From Pseudoroseicyclus tamaricis (GTDB lineage Bacteria > Pseudomonadota > Alphaproteobacteria > Rhodobacterales > Rhodobacteraceae), in the NCBI RefSeq assembly GCF_012070395.1, contig NZ_JAAFYS010000004.1, positions 248,001-312,000 of the forward strand: a stretch of 64,000 bases of DNA. Reading direction: 5' to 3'. Each line of letters begins with the position of its first letter. Positions within the stretch are counted from its first letter, which is position 1. Shown one piece after another: positions 25,647-37,978 of this stretch. Made by a program: the position numbers and the translations under genes. The notes under the pieces are model-generated. The model was not told where the DNA came from and searched no databases. It worked only from the letters and a program-made list of their open reading frames with translations.

Positions 25647-25830
25647 TCTCGCTAAAGGCAGCCGGGGGAGGGGGGTCCTCTTTGCCGCAGCTGATGCCCC
25701 GGCAACGGCGGGCGACCACTCCCCTACCCTACCCGACCCCGCGTGACTTGGCCGCAGGCCCGGCCTAGTCTATGGCCAGCGGAGGGCGGGGGCCGGTTGC
25801 GCCCCGCGCCGATGCAGGTGGGTTGAGGAC

Positions 25831-27579
25831 GTGGCGAAGGGTGAGTCACTGGCGGCGCGGGGCACGCGCCTCGTCAACCGGGCACATGCCTGGCGGGCCG
25901 GGCAGGGCGTGCCTGCCCCCGGCTTCGTCGCCGCCCCCGAGCCGCGCACCATCGGACGCCTCGGCAAGGGGCGGCAGCTCATCGAGGGCACCTTCCTCTT
26001 CGCCGGGCAGATCTCCAAGGCGCCCGGCTCCTCCATCTGGGAGGTCGCCGAGGCCGGCGACGGCGCCTTCGCCAGCGAAATCCACGGCGGCGCCTGGCTG
26101 GACGACCTCGCGGCCGTCGGCGACCGGACGGCGCGGGCCACTGCGCAGGCCTGGGTCTGGGACTGGATCGCCCGCTACGGCCACGGCATCGGCCCCGGCT
26201 GGCGGCCGGAGCTGGCCGGGCGGCGGCTGATCCGCTGGATCAACCACGCCGTCTTCCTGCTGCGCGGGCGGGACGAGGCGGCGGCCGAGGCCTTCTACGC
26301 CTCGCTCTCGCGGCAGACGCGCTTCCTCTCCCGCCGGTGGAAGAGCGCGCCGGCGGGCCTCGCCCGGATCGAGGCGCTGACGGGCCTCATCCACGCCGCC
26401 CTGTCGCTGGAGGGGATGACGGATCTGGCGCGCCCGGCCCTCGCCGCCCTCGCGAAGGAATGCCGAAGCGAGATCGGGCCGGAGGGGGAGATCCCCTCCC
26501 GCTGCCCCGAGGAGCTGCTCGGCGTCTTCACCCTGCTCGTCTGGGCCTCGCAGGCGCTGGCGGAGGCGGAGGCCGCCGCGCCCGCGGAGATCGACGAGGC
26601 CATCGCCCGCATCGCACCGACGCTCCGGGCCCTCCGCCATGCCGATGGCGGGCTCGCCCGCTTCCATGGCGGTGGCCGGGGGATGGACGGGCGGCTGGAC
26701 CACGGGCTCGCCATCGCCGGGGTGCGCGGGAGGCGCAGCGGCCCGGCCATGGGCTTCGCCCGCCTCGCCGCCGGGCGCACGACGCTGATCGCCGATGCCT
26801 CGCCGCCGCCCACCGGCGCGGCTGGGGCGGAGGCGCATGCCTCCACCCTCGCCATCGAGCTGACATCGGGGCGCCGCCCCGTGATCGTCAATTGCGGGCC
26901 GGGCACCAACTTCGGCCCCGACTGGCGGCGCGCCGGCCGCGCCACGCCCAGCCATTCCACGCTGGCCATCGAGGGCTGGTCCTCCGCCCGCCTCGTCGGC
27001 GGTACCGGCGCGCAGACGGGGCGCGAGGTGCTGGAGGACGGCCCCGACAAGGTCCCGGTGGAGCTGGAGGATCTGGGCGACCGCTACCGGCTCAACACCG
27101 GCCACAACGCCTGGCAGAAGACGCACGGGCTGACCCATGCCCGCATCCTCGACCTCTCCTACGACGGCCGCTCGCTCCTCGGGGAGGATCTGCTGACCAC
27201 CCTGTCGGATGCCGATCGCCGCCGCTTCGACCGCGCGATGGCGGAGCAGGACGGGCGCGGCATCCCCGTGGCGATCCGCTTCCACCTGCACCCGGACGTT
27301 TCGGCGGAGCCCGACATGGGCGGCACGGCGGTGGCGCTGACGCTCAAGAGCGGCGAGGTCTGGCTCTTCCGCCATTCGGGCGATGCCGAGATGCACCTCG
27401 AGCCGTCGGTCTACCTCGATTCCTCCCGCCTGCGGCCGCGTGCGACGAGCCAGGTGGTTTTATCCGGGCGGGCGATGACGTATTCGACCCGCATTCGCTG
27501 GTCGCTCGCCAAGGCGCAGGAAACGCCGGACTCGCTCCGCGACCTTGCCCCGGGCGATCTGGCCCATGACGACGACTGA
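25831..27579 (+). CDS. Heparinase II/III family protein
   Basis: A large protein of 582 residues with a GTG start and GAGG 5 bases upstream. The N-terminal half is an alpha/alpha-toroid ([21 protein letters not shown] through [23 protein letters not shown]). The C-terminal half has the heparinase II/III beta-sheet pattern (INHAVF earlier; [28 protein letters not shown] with the conserved His; [19 protein letters not shown]). There is no signal peptide. Its end overlaps purH by 14 bases. This family member precedes purH in most Rhodobacterales I recall. The natural substrate is unknown, and a role in uronate-polymer degradation is not shown. Confidence 0.9.
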   Translation: MAKGESLAARGTRLVNRAHAWRAGQGVPAPGFVAAPEPRTIGRLGKGRQLIEGTFLFAGQISKAPGSSIWEVAEAGDGAFASEIHGGAWLDDLAAVGDRTARATAQAWVWDWIARYGHGIGPGWRPELAGRRLIRWINHAVFLLRGRDEAAAEAFYASLSRQTRFLSRRWKSAPAGLARIEALTGLIHAALSLEGMTDLARPALAALAKECRSEIGPEGEIPSRCPEELLGVFTLLVWASQALAEAEAAAPAEIDEAIARIAPTLRALRHADGGLARFHGGGRGMDGRLDHGLAIAGVRGRRSGPAMGFARLAAGRTTLIADASPPPTGAAGAEAHASTLAIELTSGRRPVIVNCGPGTNFGPDWRRAGRATPSHSTLAIEGWSSARLVGGTGAQTGREVLEDGPDKVPVELEDLGDRYRLNTGHNAWQKTHGLTHARILDLSYDGRSLLGEDLLTTLSDADRRRFDRAMAEQDGRGIPVAIRFHLHPDVSAEPDMGGTAVALTLKSGEVWLFRHSGDAEMHLEPSVYLDSSRLRPRATSQVVLSGRAMTYSTRIRWSLAKAQETPDSLRDLAPGDLAHDDD

Positions 27580-29173
27580 CATCGAGGCCCCATTGAGCGA
27601 CATACGCCCCGTCACCCGCGCCCTCCTCTCCGTTTCCGACAAGACCGGCCTCTTGGATCTCGGCCGTGCCCTCGCCGCGAAGGGGGTGGAGCTGCTCTCC
27701 ACCGGCGGCACCGCCGCCGCCCTCCGCGAGACGGGGCTCGACGTGCGCGACGTCGCCGAGGTGACAGCCTTCCCCGAGATGATGGACGGCCGGGTCAAGA
27801 CGCTGCACCCGCGCGTGCATGGCGGGCTGCTGGCGATGCGCTCCGACGAGGGCCACATGGCCGCGGCGGCGGAGCATGGCATCCCTATGATCGACCTGCT
27901 GGTCGTGAACCTCTACCCCTTCGAGGAGACGGTCGCCCGCGGTGCCGGCTACGACGAGGTGATCGAGAACATCGACATCGGCGGCCCCGCGATGATCCGC
28001 GCCGCCGCCAAGAACCACGCCGACGTCGCCGTGGTGACGGATGCGGCGGACTACGACGCCCTGCTGGCTGAGCTGGAGCAGGGCGGCACCTCCCTGCCCT
28101 TCCGCAAGCGGCTCGCCCAGACGGCCTATGCCCGCACGGCGCAATACGACGCCGCCGTCTCCACCTGGATGGCCGGCGCCATCGGGGAGGAGACGCCGCG
28201 CCGCCGCGCCCTCGCCGGCACGCTCGCCCAGCCGCTGCGCTACGGCGAGAACCCGCACCAAGAGGCGGCCTTCTACCGTGACGGCAGCGCCCGCCCCGGC
28301 GTCGCCAGCGCCCGCCAGTGGCAGGGCAAGGAGCTGAGCTACAACAACATCAACGACACCGATGCGGCCTTCGAGGCGGTGGCTGAGTTCGGCGGAAACG
28401 CGCCCGCCTGCGTCATCGTCAAGCACGCCAACCCCTGCGGCGTCGCCCGCGGCGCAACCCTCGCCGAAGCCTATGCCCGCGCCTTCGACTGCGACCGCAC
28501 CTCCGCCTTCGGCGGGATCGTGGCGCTGAACGGCGAGCTGGACGAGGCGACGGCCACGGCGATCACGCAGATCTTCACAGAGGTCGTCATCGCGCCCTCC
28601 GCCACCGAAGGTGCCCGGGAGGTCTTCGCGCAGAAGAAGAAACTGCGCCTGCTCACCACCGGCGGCCTGCCGGACCCGACAGCGCCCGGCCTCACCTACC
28701 GGCAGGTGGCCGGCGGCTTCCTCGTGCAGGGGCGCGACAACGGCGCCGTCGGCTTCGAGGACCTCAAGGTCGTGACCAAGGTGAGCCCGAGCGAGGAGCA
28801 GATGATGGACATGCTCTTCGCCTGGCGCGTCGCCAAACACGTGAAGTCCAACGCCATCGTCTATGCCAAGGGGCAGGCGACGGTGGGCATCGGCGCCGGT
28901 CAGATGAGCCGGGTGGATTCCTCCCGCATCGCTGCCCGCAAGGCCGCCGACATGGCCGAGGCGCTGGGGCTGACGGCGCTGCCGACGCATGGCGCCGCCG
29001 TCGCCTCCGACGCCTTCTTCCCTTTCCCCGACGGGCTGCTGGCGGCGGCGGAGGCGGGCGCCTCCTGCGTCATCCAGCCGGGCGGCGCCATGCGCGACGA
29101 CGAGGTGATCGCGGCCGCCGACGAGGCGGGGCTGGCGATGGTCTTCACCGGCATGCGGCACTTCCGGCACTGA
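27566..29173 (+). CDS. purH: Bifunctional AICAR transformylase / IMP cyclohydrolase
   Basis: Catalyses the last two steps of IMP synthesis (535 residues, normal length). The N-terminal IMP cyclohydrolase (MGS-like) domain has [14 protein letters not shown] and [15 protein letters not shown]; the AICAR transformylase domain has [26 protein letters not shown] and the catalytic [12 protein letters not shown] at 27566 lies within the heparinase gene; a TTG at 27593 is a less likely alternative. It is followed 4 bases later by lspA. Confidence 0.97.
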   Translation: MTTTDIEAPLSDIRPVTRALLSVSDKTGLLDLGRALAAKGVELLSTGGTAAALRETGLDVRDVAEVTAFPEMMDGRVKTLHPRVHGGLLAMRSDEGHMAAAAEHGIPMIDLLVVNLYPFEETVARGAGYDEVIENIDIGGPAMIRAAAKNHADVAVVTDAADYDALLAELEQGGTSLPFRKRLAQTAYARTAQYDAAVSTWMAGAIGEETPRRRALAGTLAQPLRYGENPHQEAAFYRDGSARPGVASARQWQGKELSYNNINDTDAAFEAVAEFGGNAPACVIVKHANPCGVARGATLAEAYARAFDCDRTSAFGGIVALNGELDEATATAITQIFTEVVIAPSATEGAREVFAQKKKLRLLTTGGLPDPTAPGLTYRQVAGGFLVQGRDNGAVGFEDLKVVTKVSPSEEQMMDMLFAWRVAKHVKSNAIVYAKGQATVGIGAGQMSRVDSSRIAARKAADMAEALGLTALPTHGAAVASDAFFPFPDGLLAAAEAGASCVIQPGGAMRDDEVIAAADEAGLAMVFTGMRHFRH

Positions 29174-29177
29174 AGAG

Positions 29178-29687
29178 ATGCGCCTGACCCTCATCATCGC
29201 GGCCGTCGTCATCCTGCTCGATCAGGCAAGCAAGCTCTACATCGTCGAGGGGCTAGCGCTGAAGGACCGGCTGGTGATCGACGTCTGGCCGCCCTACCTC
29301 TCCTTCCACATGGCGTGGAACCGGGGGGTGAACTTCGGCCTTTTCTCCGGGCTCGACATGCGGTGGATCCTCATCGCCGTCGCGCTCGTCATCTCCGCCC
29401 TCGTCCTGTCTTGGGTCTGGCGTGATCCGTCGCGCCGCTGGGCCAACGTCGCCGCCGGGCTGCTCGTCGGCGGGGCGCTGGGGAACGTGATCGACCGGCT
29501 GCGCTACGGGGCGGTGGCCGACTTTCTCAACGTCTCCTGCTGCGGGATCGAGAACCCCTTCGCCTTCAACATCGCCGACATCGCCGTCTTCGCCGGCGCC
29601 GTGGGGCTGGTACTCTTCACCGGAGAGACGGGGCGTGCCAAGGCGGACGGGCGAAAGAAACGTGACGCCAGCCGCCGCCCCCGCTAG
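29178..29687 (+). CDS. lspA: Lipoprotein signal peptidase (signal peptidase II)
   Basis: Inner-membrane aspartyl protease that cleaves prolipoproteins before the lipidated Cys (169 residues). Four hydrophobic segments. Conserved motifs: [23 protein letters not shown] with the first catalytic Asp, and [15 protein letters not shown] with the second. The tail is basic. It lies between purH (4-base gap) and a lipoprotein gene (30-base gap), so its neighbour is one of its own substrates. Confidence 0.96.
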   Translation: MRLTLIIAAVVILLDQASKLYIVEGLALKDRLVIDVWPPYLSFHMAWNRGVNFGLFSGLDMRWILIAVALVISALVLSWVWRDPSRRWANVAAGLLVGGALGNVIDRLRYGAVADFLNVSCCGIENPFAFNIADIAVFAGAVGLVLFTGETGRAKADGRKKRDASRRPR

Positions 29688-29717
29688 AACCCCCGTCAGA
29701 ACCAAGGGACTACACGT

Positions 29718-30209
29718 ATGCGACTGGTTGCACTGGCGATCCTTCTCACCGGCCTGGCCGGCTGCGCCGATCGTGGGCTGCACCGGCTGGATCACGGGCT
29801 GAACGGGCCCGACGAGTTCTCCGTCCTGCCCACGCAGCCGCTGGTGATCCCCGAGGTGGCGACGCTGCCGCCGCCGACGCCCGGCGCCGCCAACAGGACG
29901 GATCCGCGGCCCCTCTCCGACGCCGTCATCGCCCTCGGCGGCAACCCCGCCGCCGCCGTGGCCGGCGGTGTTCCGGCCGGGGATTCGGCGCTCGTCGCCG
30001 CCGCCTCGGCGGAGGGTCGCTCGGGCGACATCCGGCAGGTGCTGGCGGCGGAGGATGCCGCCTACCGCTCCCGCGCCACCACCTTCCTCAGCTTCGGGCA
30101 GGATCGCTACTTCCGCGCCTATCGCGGCATGGCGCTCGATGCCTATGCCGAGCTGGAGCGTCTGCGCGCCGCCGGCGCCGCCGTCCCCTCCGCCCCGCCA
30201 AACGATTGA
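29718..30209 (+). CDS. DUF3035 lipoprotein
   Basis: A lipoprotein of 163 residues with signal MRLVALAILLTGLAGCADRG, lipobox LAGC and Cys16. The mature part begins with the DUF3035 signature GPDEFSVLPTQPLVIP and then TLPPPTPGAANRTDP. It contains Ala-rich and charged segments, and no enzymatic motif. Directly after lspA, as in other Rhodobacterales. Its role in the envelope is unknown. Confidence 0.9.
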   Translation: MRLVALAILLTGLAGCADRGLHRLDHGLNGPDEFSVLPTQPLVIPEVATLPPPTPGAANRTDPRPLSDAVIALGGNPAAAVAGGVPAGDSALVAAASAEGRSGDIRQVLAAEDAAYRSRATTFLSFGQDRYFRAYRGMALDAYAELERLRAAGAAVPSAPPND

Positions 30210-30316
30210 ATTGTAGGCAACTGCTTGACCGATCGGCCCTCCTGCAGCTTCCTGCGCGTCATCCGCGAGAATGCATCTCTTTTGGAGATTGATCTAACGG
30301 AATTCGTTGAGCATGG

Positions 30317-30350
30317 CGCCCCGCTTCTGCCTCTGGAGCGGGGCGTTTTT
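30317..30350 (+). terminator. Rho-independent terminator overlapping the leader of the next gene
   Basis: A 9-bp stem, CGCCCCGCT at 30317-30325 and AGCGGGGCG at 30337-30345, followed by TTTTT. It ends 5 bases before the ATG of the downstream SDR gene. It can end the purH-lspA-lipoprotein transcript, and at the same time blocks any upstream transcript from reaching the SDR gene. Confidence 0.8.
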
Positions 30351-30355
30351 CGCTG

Positions 30356-31219
30356 ATGCCGACGCTTCTCACCTTCGGCCATGGCTATTCCGCCGCCGCC
30401 CTCACCCGCCGGCTCGTCCCGGAAGGCTGGCGCGTCATCGGCACCACGCGGGAGGAGGCCGGCTGCTCCCGCGTCGCCGAGGCCGGGGCGGAGCCGCTCG
30501 TCTGGCCGGGGGGCGATATCGCCCCCGCCCTCGCCGAGGCCACCCACCTGCTCATCTCCGCCGGGCCGGACGAGGCCGGCGACCCGGTGCTGAACCCCCT
30601 CGGCCCGCAGATCGCCGAGAAGGCGCCCGAGCTGGCCTGGGCCGGCTACCTCTCCACCACCGGCGTCTACGGGGACCATGGCGGCGACTGGGTGACGGAG
30701 GAGACGCCGCTGCGCCCCGCCACGCGCCGGGGCGAGATGCGCGTCGCGGCGGAGGAGGCCTGGGCCACGGTGCCGGGCCTCTCCCCCCATATCTTCCGCC
30801 TCGCCGGCATCTACGGGCCGGGGCGCGGGCCCTTCGCCAAGCTCCGCTCCGGCAAGGCGCGGCGGATCGTGAAGCCGGGGCAGGTATTCAGCCGCATCCA
30901 CGTGGAGGATATCGCGCAGGTGCTCGTCGCCTCCCTTGCGCGGCCGAACCCGGGGCGCGCCTACAACGTCTGCGATGACGATCCGGCCCCGCCGCAGGAG
31001 GTGATCGCTTACGCCGCCGACCTCCTCGGCATGGCACCGCCGCCGGAGGAGCCGCTGGAGACGGCGGACCTCAGCCCCATGGCACGCAGCTTCTACGCGG
31101 AGTCCAAGCGCGTCAGCAACGCGCGGATCAAGGAGGAGCTGGGCGTGTCGCTGCTCTATTCCGACTACCACTCGGGGCTAAAGCAGGTCCTTCAGGACGA
31201 GGCGTCAGCGGAGCCATAG
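30356..31219 (+). CDS. NAD(P)-dependent SDR/epimerase-like oxidoreductase
   Basis: An extended short-chain dehydrogenase of 287 residues. The nucleotide fold begins at residue 4 with a compact FGHGYSAAALTRRLV (GxGxxA type). GYLSTTGVYGDHGGDWV contains the region where the Tyr of YxxxK is usually found, but the classical YxxxK pair is not obvious, so activity is uncertain. FRLAGIYGPGRGPF and FSRIHVEDIAQVL are typical of the epimerase branch. It is convergent with the OmpA-fusion gene, overlapping it by 15 bases. Confidence 0.85.
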   Translation: MPTLLTFGHGYSAAALTRRLVPEGWRVIGTTREEAGCSRVAEAGAEPLVWPGGDIAPALAEATHLLISAGPDEAGDPVLNPLGPQIAEKAPELAWAGYLSTTGVYGDHGGDWVTEETPLRPATRRGEMRVAAEEAWATVPGLSPHIFRLAGIYGPGRGPFAKLRSGKARRIVKPGQVFSRIHVEDIAQVLVASLARPNPGRAYNVCDDDPAPPQEVIAYAADLLGMAPPPEEPLETADLSPMARSFYAESKRVSNARIKEELGVSLLYSDYHSGLKQVLQDEASAEP

Positions 31220-32758
31220 CTCCACGCGGCGGTTCCGCTCCCGCCCCCAGACGGTGTCGTCGCAGGCGACCGGCAGCACCTCTCCCAGCCCGATATGGGC
31301 CAGCGTCACCCCCGCCGGAACCTCGCCGCCCAGCGCCTCCAGCAGCGCCGCCTCCACCGCCGCTGCCCGTGTCCGCGCCAGCAGGAGGTTGCGCGAGGCG
31401 GGGCCGAGCCGGTCGGAGAAGCCGACGAACAGCAGCTCCCGCCCCGCGTAGCGTCCGTCGGCGATGCGGCGGGCCAGCACCTCCAGCGAGGCGCGCGAGG
31501 GGCCGTCGAGCGCCGCGTCCCCCTCCTCGAAGCGGAAGGTGGGGGAGAGGCGGGTGCGGGGTCCGAGCACATCCGCCATGTCGCGCAGGTCGGAGAGCGT
31601 CACCTCCGCCCCCGCGTTGCCGATGGCGGCGAGGAAGCGCCGCCCCTGCTCCGCCACCGGGATCTCCGCCGGCTCCTGCCCGATGACACCGGCGCGGCGC
31701 AGGACGAGCTGCGCCTCGGGCTCGGCCAGCCAGTCGAGGAAGGCGGCGACACTCGGGTGCTGGATGCGGCGGGGCATGTTGAGGTGCAGCGGCAGGGTGA
31801 GCGGGTAATCCTCGGTGCGGATGCCCGCCGCCTCCGCCGGCTGCGACAGCCCGCAGGGGCCGGAGACCTGCAGCGCCAGCGCCGGGTCGGCGGCGCCGAA
31901 GGGGACGAGGCCGACGGCGCTCCCCTCCCCCGCCACGGCCGCCGCCACCTCCTCCGCTGGCAGCCGCTGCACACCCGGAGAAAGGTCGCGGCCGGTGGCG
32001 CTGAGGAAGGCGGAGACGAAATACTGCGCCTGCCCGTCGCCCTCGGCGGCGAGATAGGGCGTGATCGGCCCCTGCGGCTGGCCGAGATCGGCCCAGTCGT
32101 TCAGTTCGCCGGAATAGATGCGCACGAGGTCCCGCAGGCGCATCCTGTCCATCGCGCGGCCGGGGGAGACGACGGGCACCAGCGCATCGAGCGCGAGGAT
32201 CTGCACCTGCCCGCCCGTCTCCAGCGGCCCCAGCCCGGCATCGCGGGCGAGCGACAGCTCCATCGGGGTCAGCGGGCGGTCGGCGAGGGCCATGTCCGCC
32301 TCGTGGGCGAGGAGATCGGCGAAGGCATCCTCGGTGCTCGTGGCGCGCAGGCTCACCGCCAGCGGGGTGTCCCCGCCGAGCCGGTAGATGACGCGGTCCT
32401 GCCCCTCCTCCCGCGCCAGCGGGGCGCCGAGGGTGCGGGCATAGGCCTCCACCAGCGCCGGCAGGATCAGCCCGGCGAGCCGCGCGGGGCCGGAGAGGCG
32501 CAGCTCCGGCACAAAGCTGCCGGCCTCCGGGCAGGCGCCCTCGCAGGCGAGGCCCTCGTAGGCCAGCGTCATCTCTCCCATAGGGGCGTTGATGCGGATG
32601 TTCTGCCCGTCGAAACCGAGGAACTCGCCGGTGATCTCGAAGCCGCCGCCGGGCTCGCGGAGCGTCACCTCCTCGGCCATGGCGGGGGCAAACGCAAAGA
32701 GCGCGGCGAAGCTCGCCGCGCCGATCGTCTGCAGGGTGTGACCGCGCGGGCGCCTCAT
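31205..32758 (-). CDS. Periplasmic binding protein/OmpA domain fusion
   Basis: The protein has 517 residues: a signal peptide (ending AFAPAMAEE), a PstS-like phosphate/anion-type binding domain (about 85-380, with the recurring ADRPLTPMEL and VSPGRAMDRMRLRDLVRIYSGELNDW), and an OmpA C-terminal peptidoglycan-binding domain (about 400-517, with LEVLARRIADG, FVGFSDRLGPASRNLLLARTRA and ERNRRVELWL). The start overlaps the upstream gene by 4 bases. The fusion could bind a ligand while held to the cell wall. Ligand unknown. Confidence 0.86.
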   Translation of the reverse strand: MRRPRGHTLQTIGAASFAALFAFAPAMAEEVTLREPGGGFEITGEFLGFDGQNIRINAPMGEMTLAYEGLACEGACPEAGSFVPELRLSGPARLAGLILPALVEAYARTLGAPLAREEGQDRVIYRLGGDTPLAVSLRATSTEDAFADLLAHEADMALADRPLTPMELSLARDAGLGPLETGGQVQILALDALVPVVSPGRAMDRMRLRDLVRIYSGELNDWADLGQPQGPITPYLAAEGDGQAQYFVSAFLSATGRDLSPGVQRLPAEEVAAAVAGEGSAVGLVPFGAADPALALQVSGPCGLSQPAEAAGIRTEDYPLTLPLHLNMPRRIQHPSVAAFLDWLAEPEAQLVLRRAGVIGQEPAEIPVAEQGRRFLAAIGNAGAEVTLSDLRDMADVLGPRTRLSPTFRFEEGDAALDGPSRASLEVLARRIADGRYAGRELLFVGFSDRLGPASRNLLLARTRAAAVEAALLEALGGEVPAGVTLAHIGLGEVLPVACDDTVWGRERNRRVELWLR

Positions 32759-34011
32759 CTTGCCGCGAGTGTCAGGTCCTCCAGCATGTTTGACAACACA
32801 AGATATTGGCCGAGCGCGTCACATCCGGGAATGGCGAGCGTGAGGTCCGTCGCCTCCGGCGCCGCGCCCGGGCGGACCTGCAACGACTGGGCGGAGACCT
32901 CCTGCCCGCAATTGTCGGGCGTGATGACCGCCTCGACGGAGAGCTGCACCTCGCCCGGCAAGGCGGTGCCGCTTGGGAAGGTATAGATCTCGGCGAAGTA
33001 GCTGTGGGACGGCGTCTCGTCGCCCAGCTCGGTGATGTAGCCGCCCATCCCCTCCAGCGCCGCCTCGGCCGCGCGAGGGGCGCCCCACCAGACATGGCCC
33101 TCGTCGTCGTAGCCGGCGCCGTATTCCAGCGCGTGCAGCTCCATGCCCGTCGTGCCCTCCCATTGCAGGACGGCGCGGTCGAACTGGCCCATGTCGGCCA
33201 CCTCGGCGGTGGCGGTGACACTCTCGCCGCCCGTCAGCTCGGCGATGAAGGTCGCCCGCTCGGCCAGCGCCGGCACGGTGAGGGAAAGCCGGCCCGACCC
33301 GTCCGTGAGGGCGGAGAACATCATGCCGCGATGGTGGATGACGACGGCGCTCTCCGGGTCACAGGGCGCGCGGAGCGTGAGGGAGACCAGGGCGCCCTGC
33401 TGCGGCGCAGCGGTGAGCGCGGTGTCACAGCTCGGCGTGGCCAGCGGGGCCGGGGCGACGGCGGGGAGGGCAAGCTCCAGCGCATCGGTGCCGAGCGCGG
33501 CGAGAAGCACCGGCTCCGGCGCCCCGAGGCGCGGCGCGTCGGCGACGGCAGGGAGGATCGGCGGCTGCGCGGCGGGCTCGGCCATGGTGAAGAGCAGCGG
33601 CGCGGCCTGGTCGATGACGGGCCGGGGCATGTCGGCGGAGGGCGCGGGGGCCTCGCCGGCGCGGAGGGAGGCGAAGATGGTCACGGGGCGGGCGAGCCGG
33701 GCGCCATCCGTCTCGTCAGGGGCGCTCTCGTCGGGCCGGATCTGGACGGGCGTCTGGCTCGGCTCCGCGTCTCCCCCCCCTGCCGGGGCCTGCACCTCGA
33801 TGGGGGCCGGCGCCTCCTCGGGGGCGATGATCCTCACCGGCTGCTGGACGGGCGACTCTTCCGGGGGCGCCGAGCCCTCCGTCGCCACGGGGGCAGCCGG
33901 CTCGCCCGTGCCAAAGGCCGCGAAGGCATCCTGGTTCTGCATGACGAAGCCGATGCCCAACGCCGCAGCGAAGGTCGCTGTAGCGATGGCGACTTTGCGA
34001 ATCCGATTCAT
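32755..34011 (-). CDS. Membrane-anchored Pro/Ala-rich periplasmic protein (often annotated translocase)
   Basis: The protein has 418 residues from the ATG at 34011 (a longer frame to 34029 exists). The N-terminus MNRIRKVAIATATFAAALGI is a signal anchor. A Pro/Ala/Glu-rich linker reaches residue about 190; the C-terminal 220 residues contain beta-rich segments with four Cys and DGSGRLSLTVPALAERATF. In Rhodobacterales such genes beside secA are labelled translocase by position only; nothing in the sequence supports that label. It is coupled to the binding protein/OmpA fusion by a 4-base overlap, and the two probably form a system at the envelope. Confidence 0.75.
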   Translation of the reverse strand: MNRIRKVAIATATFAAALGIGFVMQNQDAFAAFGTGEPAAPVATEGSAPPEESPVQQPVRIIAPEEAPAPIEVQAPAGGGDAEPSQTPVQIRPDESAPDETDGARLARPVTIFASLRAGEAPAPSADMPRPVIDQAAPLLFTMAEPAAQPPILPAVADAPRLGAPEPVLLAALGTDALELALPAVAPAPLATPSCDTALTAAPQQGALVSLTLRAPCDPESAVVIHHRGMMFSALTDGSGRLSLTVPALAERATFIAELTGGESVTATAEVADMGQFDRAVLQWEGTTGMELHALEYGAGYDDEGHVWWGAPRAAEAALEGMGGYITELGDETPSHSYFAEIYTFPSGTALPGEVQLSVEAVITPDNCGQEVSAQSLQVRPGAAPEATDLTLAIPGCDALGQYLVLSNMLEDLTLAAR

Positions 34012-34138
34012 TGGCCCCAACCCGGTCATTCGAGGTTTGAGCCAATATTTGCCGATCCACCGTGGCTGGGCTGCGGCCCGGCCAAGGAGTCTTAGCGGCC
34101 TGAATCAGGCGAAATCGGACGAAGCTGCCCTGATTGCG

Positions 34139-36895
<2,757 letters not shown>

Positions 36896-36996
36896 GTCGT
36901 GATCCCTGCCGTCTCAACTTTCACGAGGAGGTTGGTTGCTGCCCCCAGAGGGGAGGCATAAACAGGCCGCGATCGCGGCTTCCCCGGCCTTCGGGC

Positions 36997-37025
36997 GATG
37001 TAAGGGGCGGCCCCTGAAGTGTCAA
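36997..37025 (-). promoter_or_regulatory. Candidate sigma-70 promoter of secA
   Basis: On the minus strand, a perfect -35 TTGACA (37020-37025), a 17-base spacer and TACATC (36997-37002). The leader would be about 95 bases and includes the palindrome CCGCGATCGCGG near 36966-36979. The -10 is weak. Confidence 0.45.
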
Positions 37026-37060
37026 CGCCGGGGCAAACCCGGCTACGGGAGGAACACCCA

Positions 37061-37978
37061 ATGTTGAAGCAGTCAACGGCGCTCGCCGGCCTGATCCTGA
37101 GCCTCGGCCTCACCGGCCCCGCGCTCGCCCAGGACGACCAGACCACCTCCGAAGACGGCGCCACCGAAGCGCAGGCCGACGCGACCACCGACGAGACCAT
37201 GGACCTGTCCGCCGACACGGTGATCGCCAGCGTCGACGGCGTGGAGATCACGCTCGGCCAGATGATCATCGCCCGCAGCCAGCTGCCGCAGCAGTACCAG
37301 CAGCTCCCGCCGGACGTGCTCTTCGACGGCGTGCTGACGCAGCTCATCCAGCAGCAGGCCCTCTCCGCCACGATGGAGGAGGAGCCCGCCCGCGTGCGCA
37401 TCGCGCTGGAAAACCAGCGCCGCTCTCTGATGGCCGGCGAAGCGCTGACCTCCTTCCTCGACAGTGCCGTTTCGGAAGATGCCGTGCGCGCCGCCTATGA
37501 CGAATCCTTCGCCGAAAGCGGCGGGGCGCTGGAATACAATGCCAGCCACATCCTCGTGCCGACGCAGGAAGAGGCGGCTGACGTCATCTCCCGCCTCGAG
37601 GGCGGCGAGGAGTTCGCCACGCTCGCCACCGAGCTCAGCCAGGATCCCGGCTCCGGCCAGAACGGCGGCAACCTCGGCTGGTTCGGCGCCGGCATGATGG
37701 TCGAGCCCTTCCAGGCCGCCGTGGAGACGCTGGAGGTTGGCGAAGTCTCCGGCCCCGTCGAGTCCCAGTTCGGCTGGCACGTCATCCAGCTCAACGAGAC
37801 GCGTGAGCAGACGCCGCCCGCCTACGAGGAGATCGCCGGCGAGATCGAGGCGCAGCTGCAGGAGGAAGCCATCAACAGCTACCTCACCGAGCTGACCGAG
37901 AGCGCCGAGGTGGACCGCCCCGAGCCGGGAACCTACCCCGCCGACGTGCTGAACGACCTCACGCTTCTGGACGAGTGA
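37061..37978 (+). CDS. Parvulin-type peptidyl-prolyl isomerase (PpiC/SurA-like)
   Basis: A periplasmic chaperone/isomerase of 305 residues. The signal peptide is LALAQDD-type (TALAGLILSLGLTGPALAQ). The parvulin domain spans about 165-265 (ASHILVPTQEEAADVI, LATELSQDPGSG, GGNLGWFGAGMMVEPF, QFGWHVIQL). The N-terminal region is acidic. The start at 37061 has GGGAGG 7 bases upstream. Its stop overlaps the argJ start. It is divergent from secA, consistent with a role in folding newly exported proteins. Confidence 0.92.
   Translation: MLKQSTALAGLILSLGLTGPALAQDDQTTSEDGATEAQADATTDETMDLSADTVIASVDGVEITLGQMIIARSQLPQQYQQLPPDVLFDGVLTQLIQQQALSATMEEEPARVRIALENQRRSLMAGEALTSFLDSAVSEDAVRAAYDESFAESGGALEYNASHILVPTQEEAADVISRLEGGEEFATLATELSQDPGSGQNGGNLGWFGAGMMVEPFQAAVETLEVGEVSGPVESQFGWHVIQLNETREQTPPAYEEIAGEIEAQLQEEAINSYLTELTESAEVDRPEPGTYPADVLNDLTLLDE

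Larger units (their letters stand above)
25413..25830. other. Gene-free region with REP hairpin and fold-back repeat copy A
   Basis: It holds a short REP-like hairpin (25419-25438) and fold-back element A (25452-25646), then about 180 bases with no feature except a possible weak promoter near 25748. Open frames across it follow the repeat and are not supported as genes. Confidence 0.6.

Noticed and set aside
30210-30316. Possible small RNA between the DUF3035 lipoprotein and the terminator
   Set aside because: TTGACC at 30225 has no reasonable -10 at the right distance, and I see no conserved fold besides the terminator.
32755-34011. Annotation as a Sec translocase component
   Set aside because: The label follows only from position beside secA. 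The protein is an anchored Pro/Ala-rich periplasmic protein with no Sec motif.
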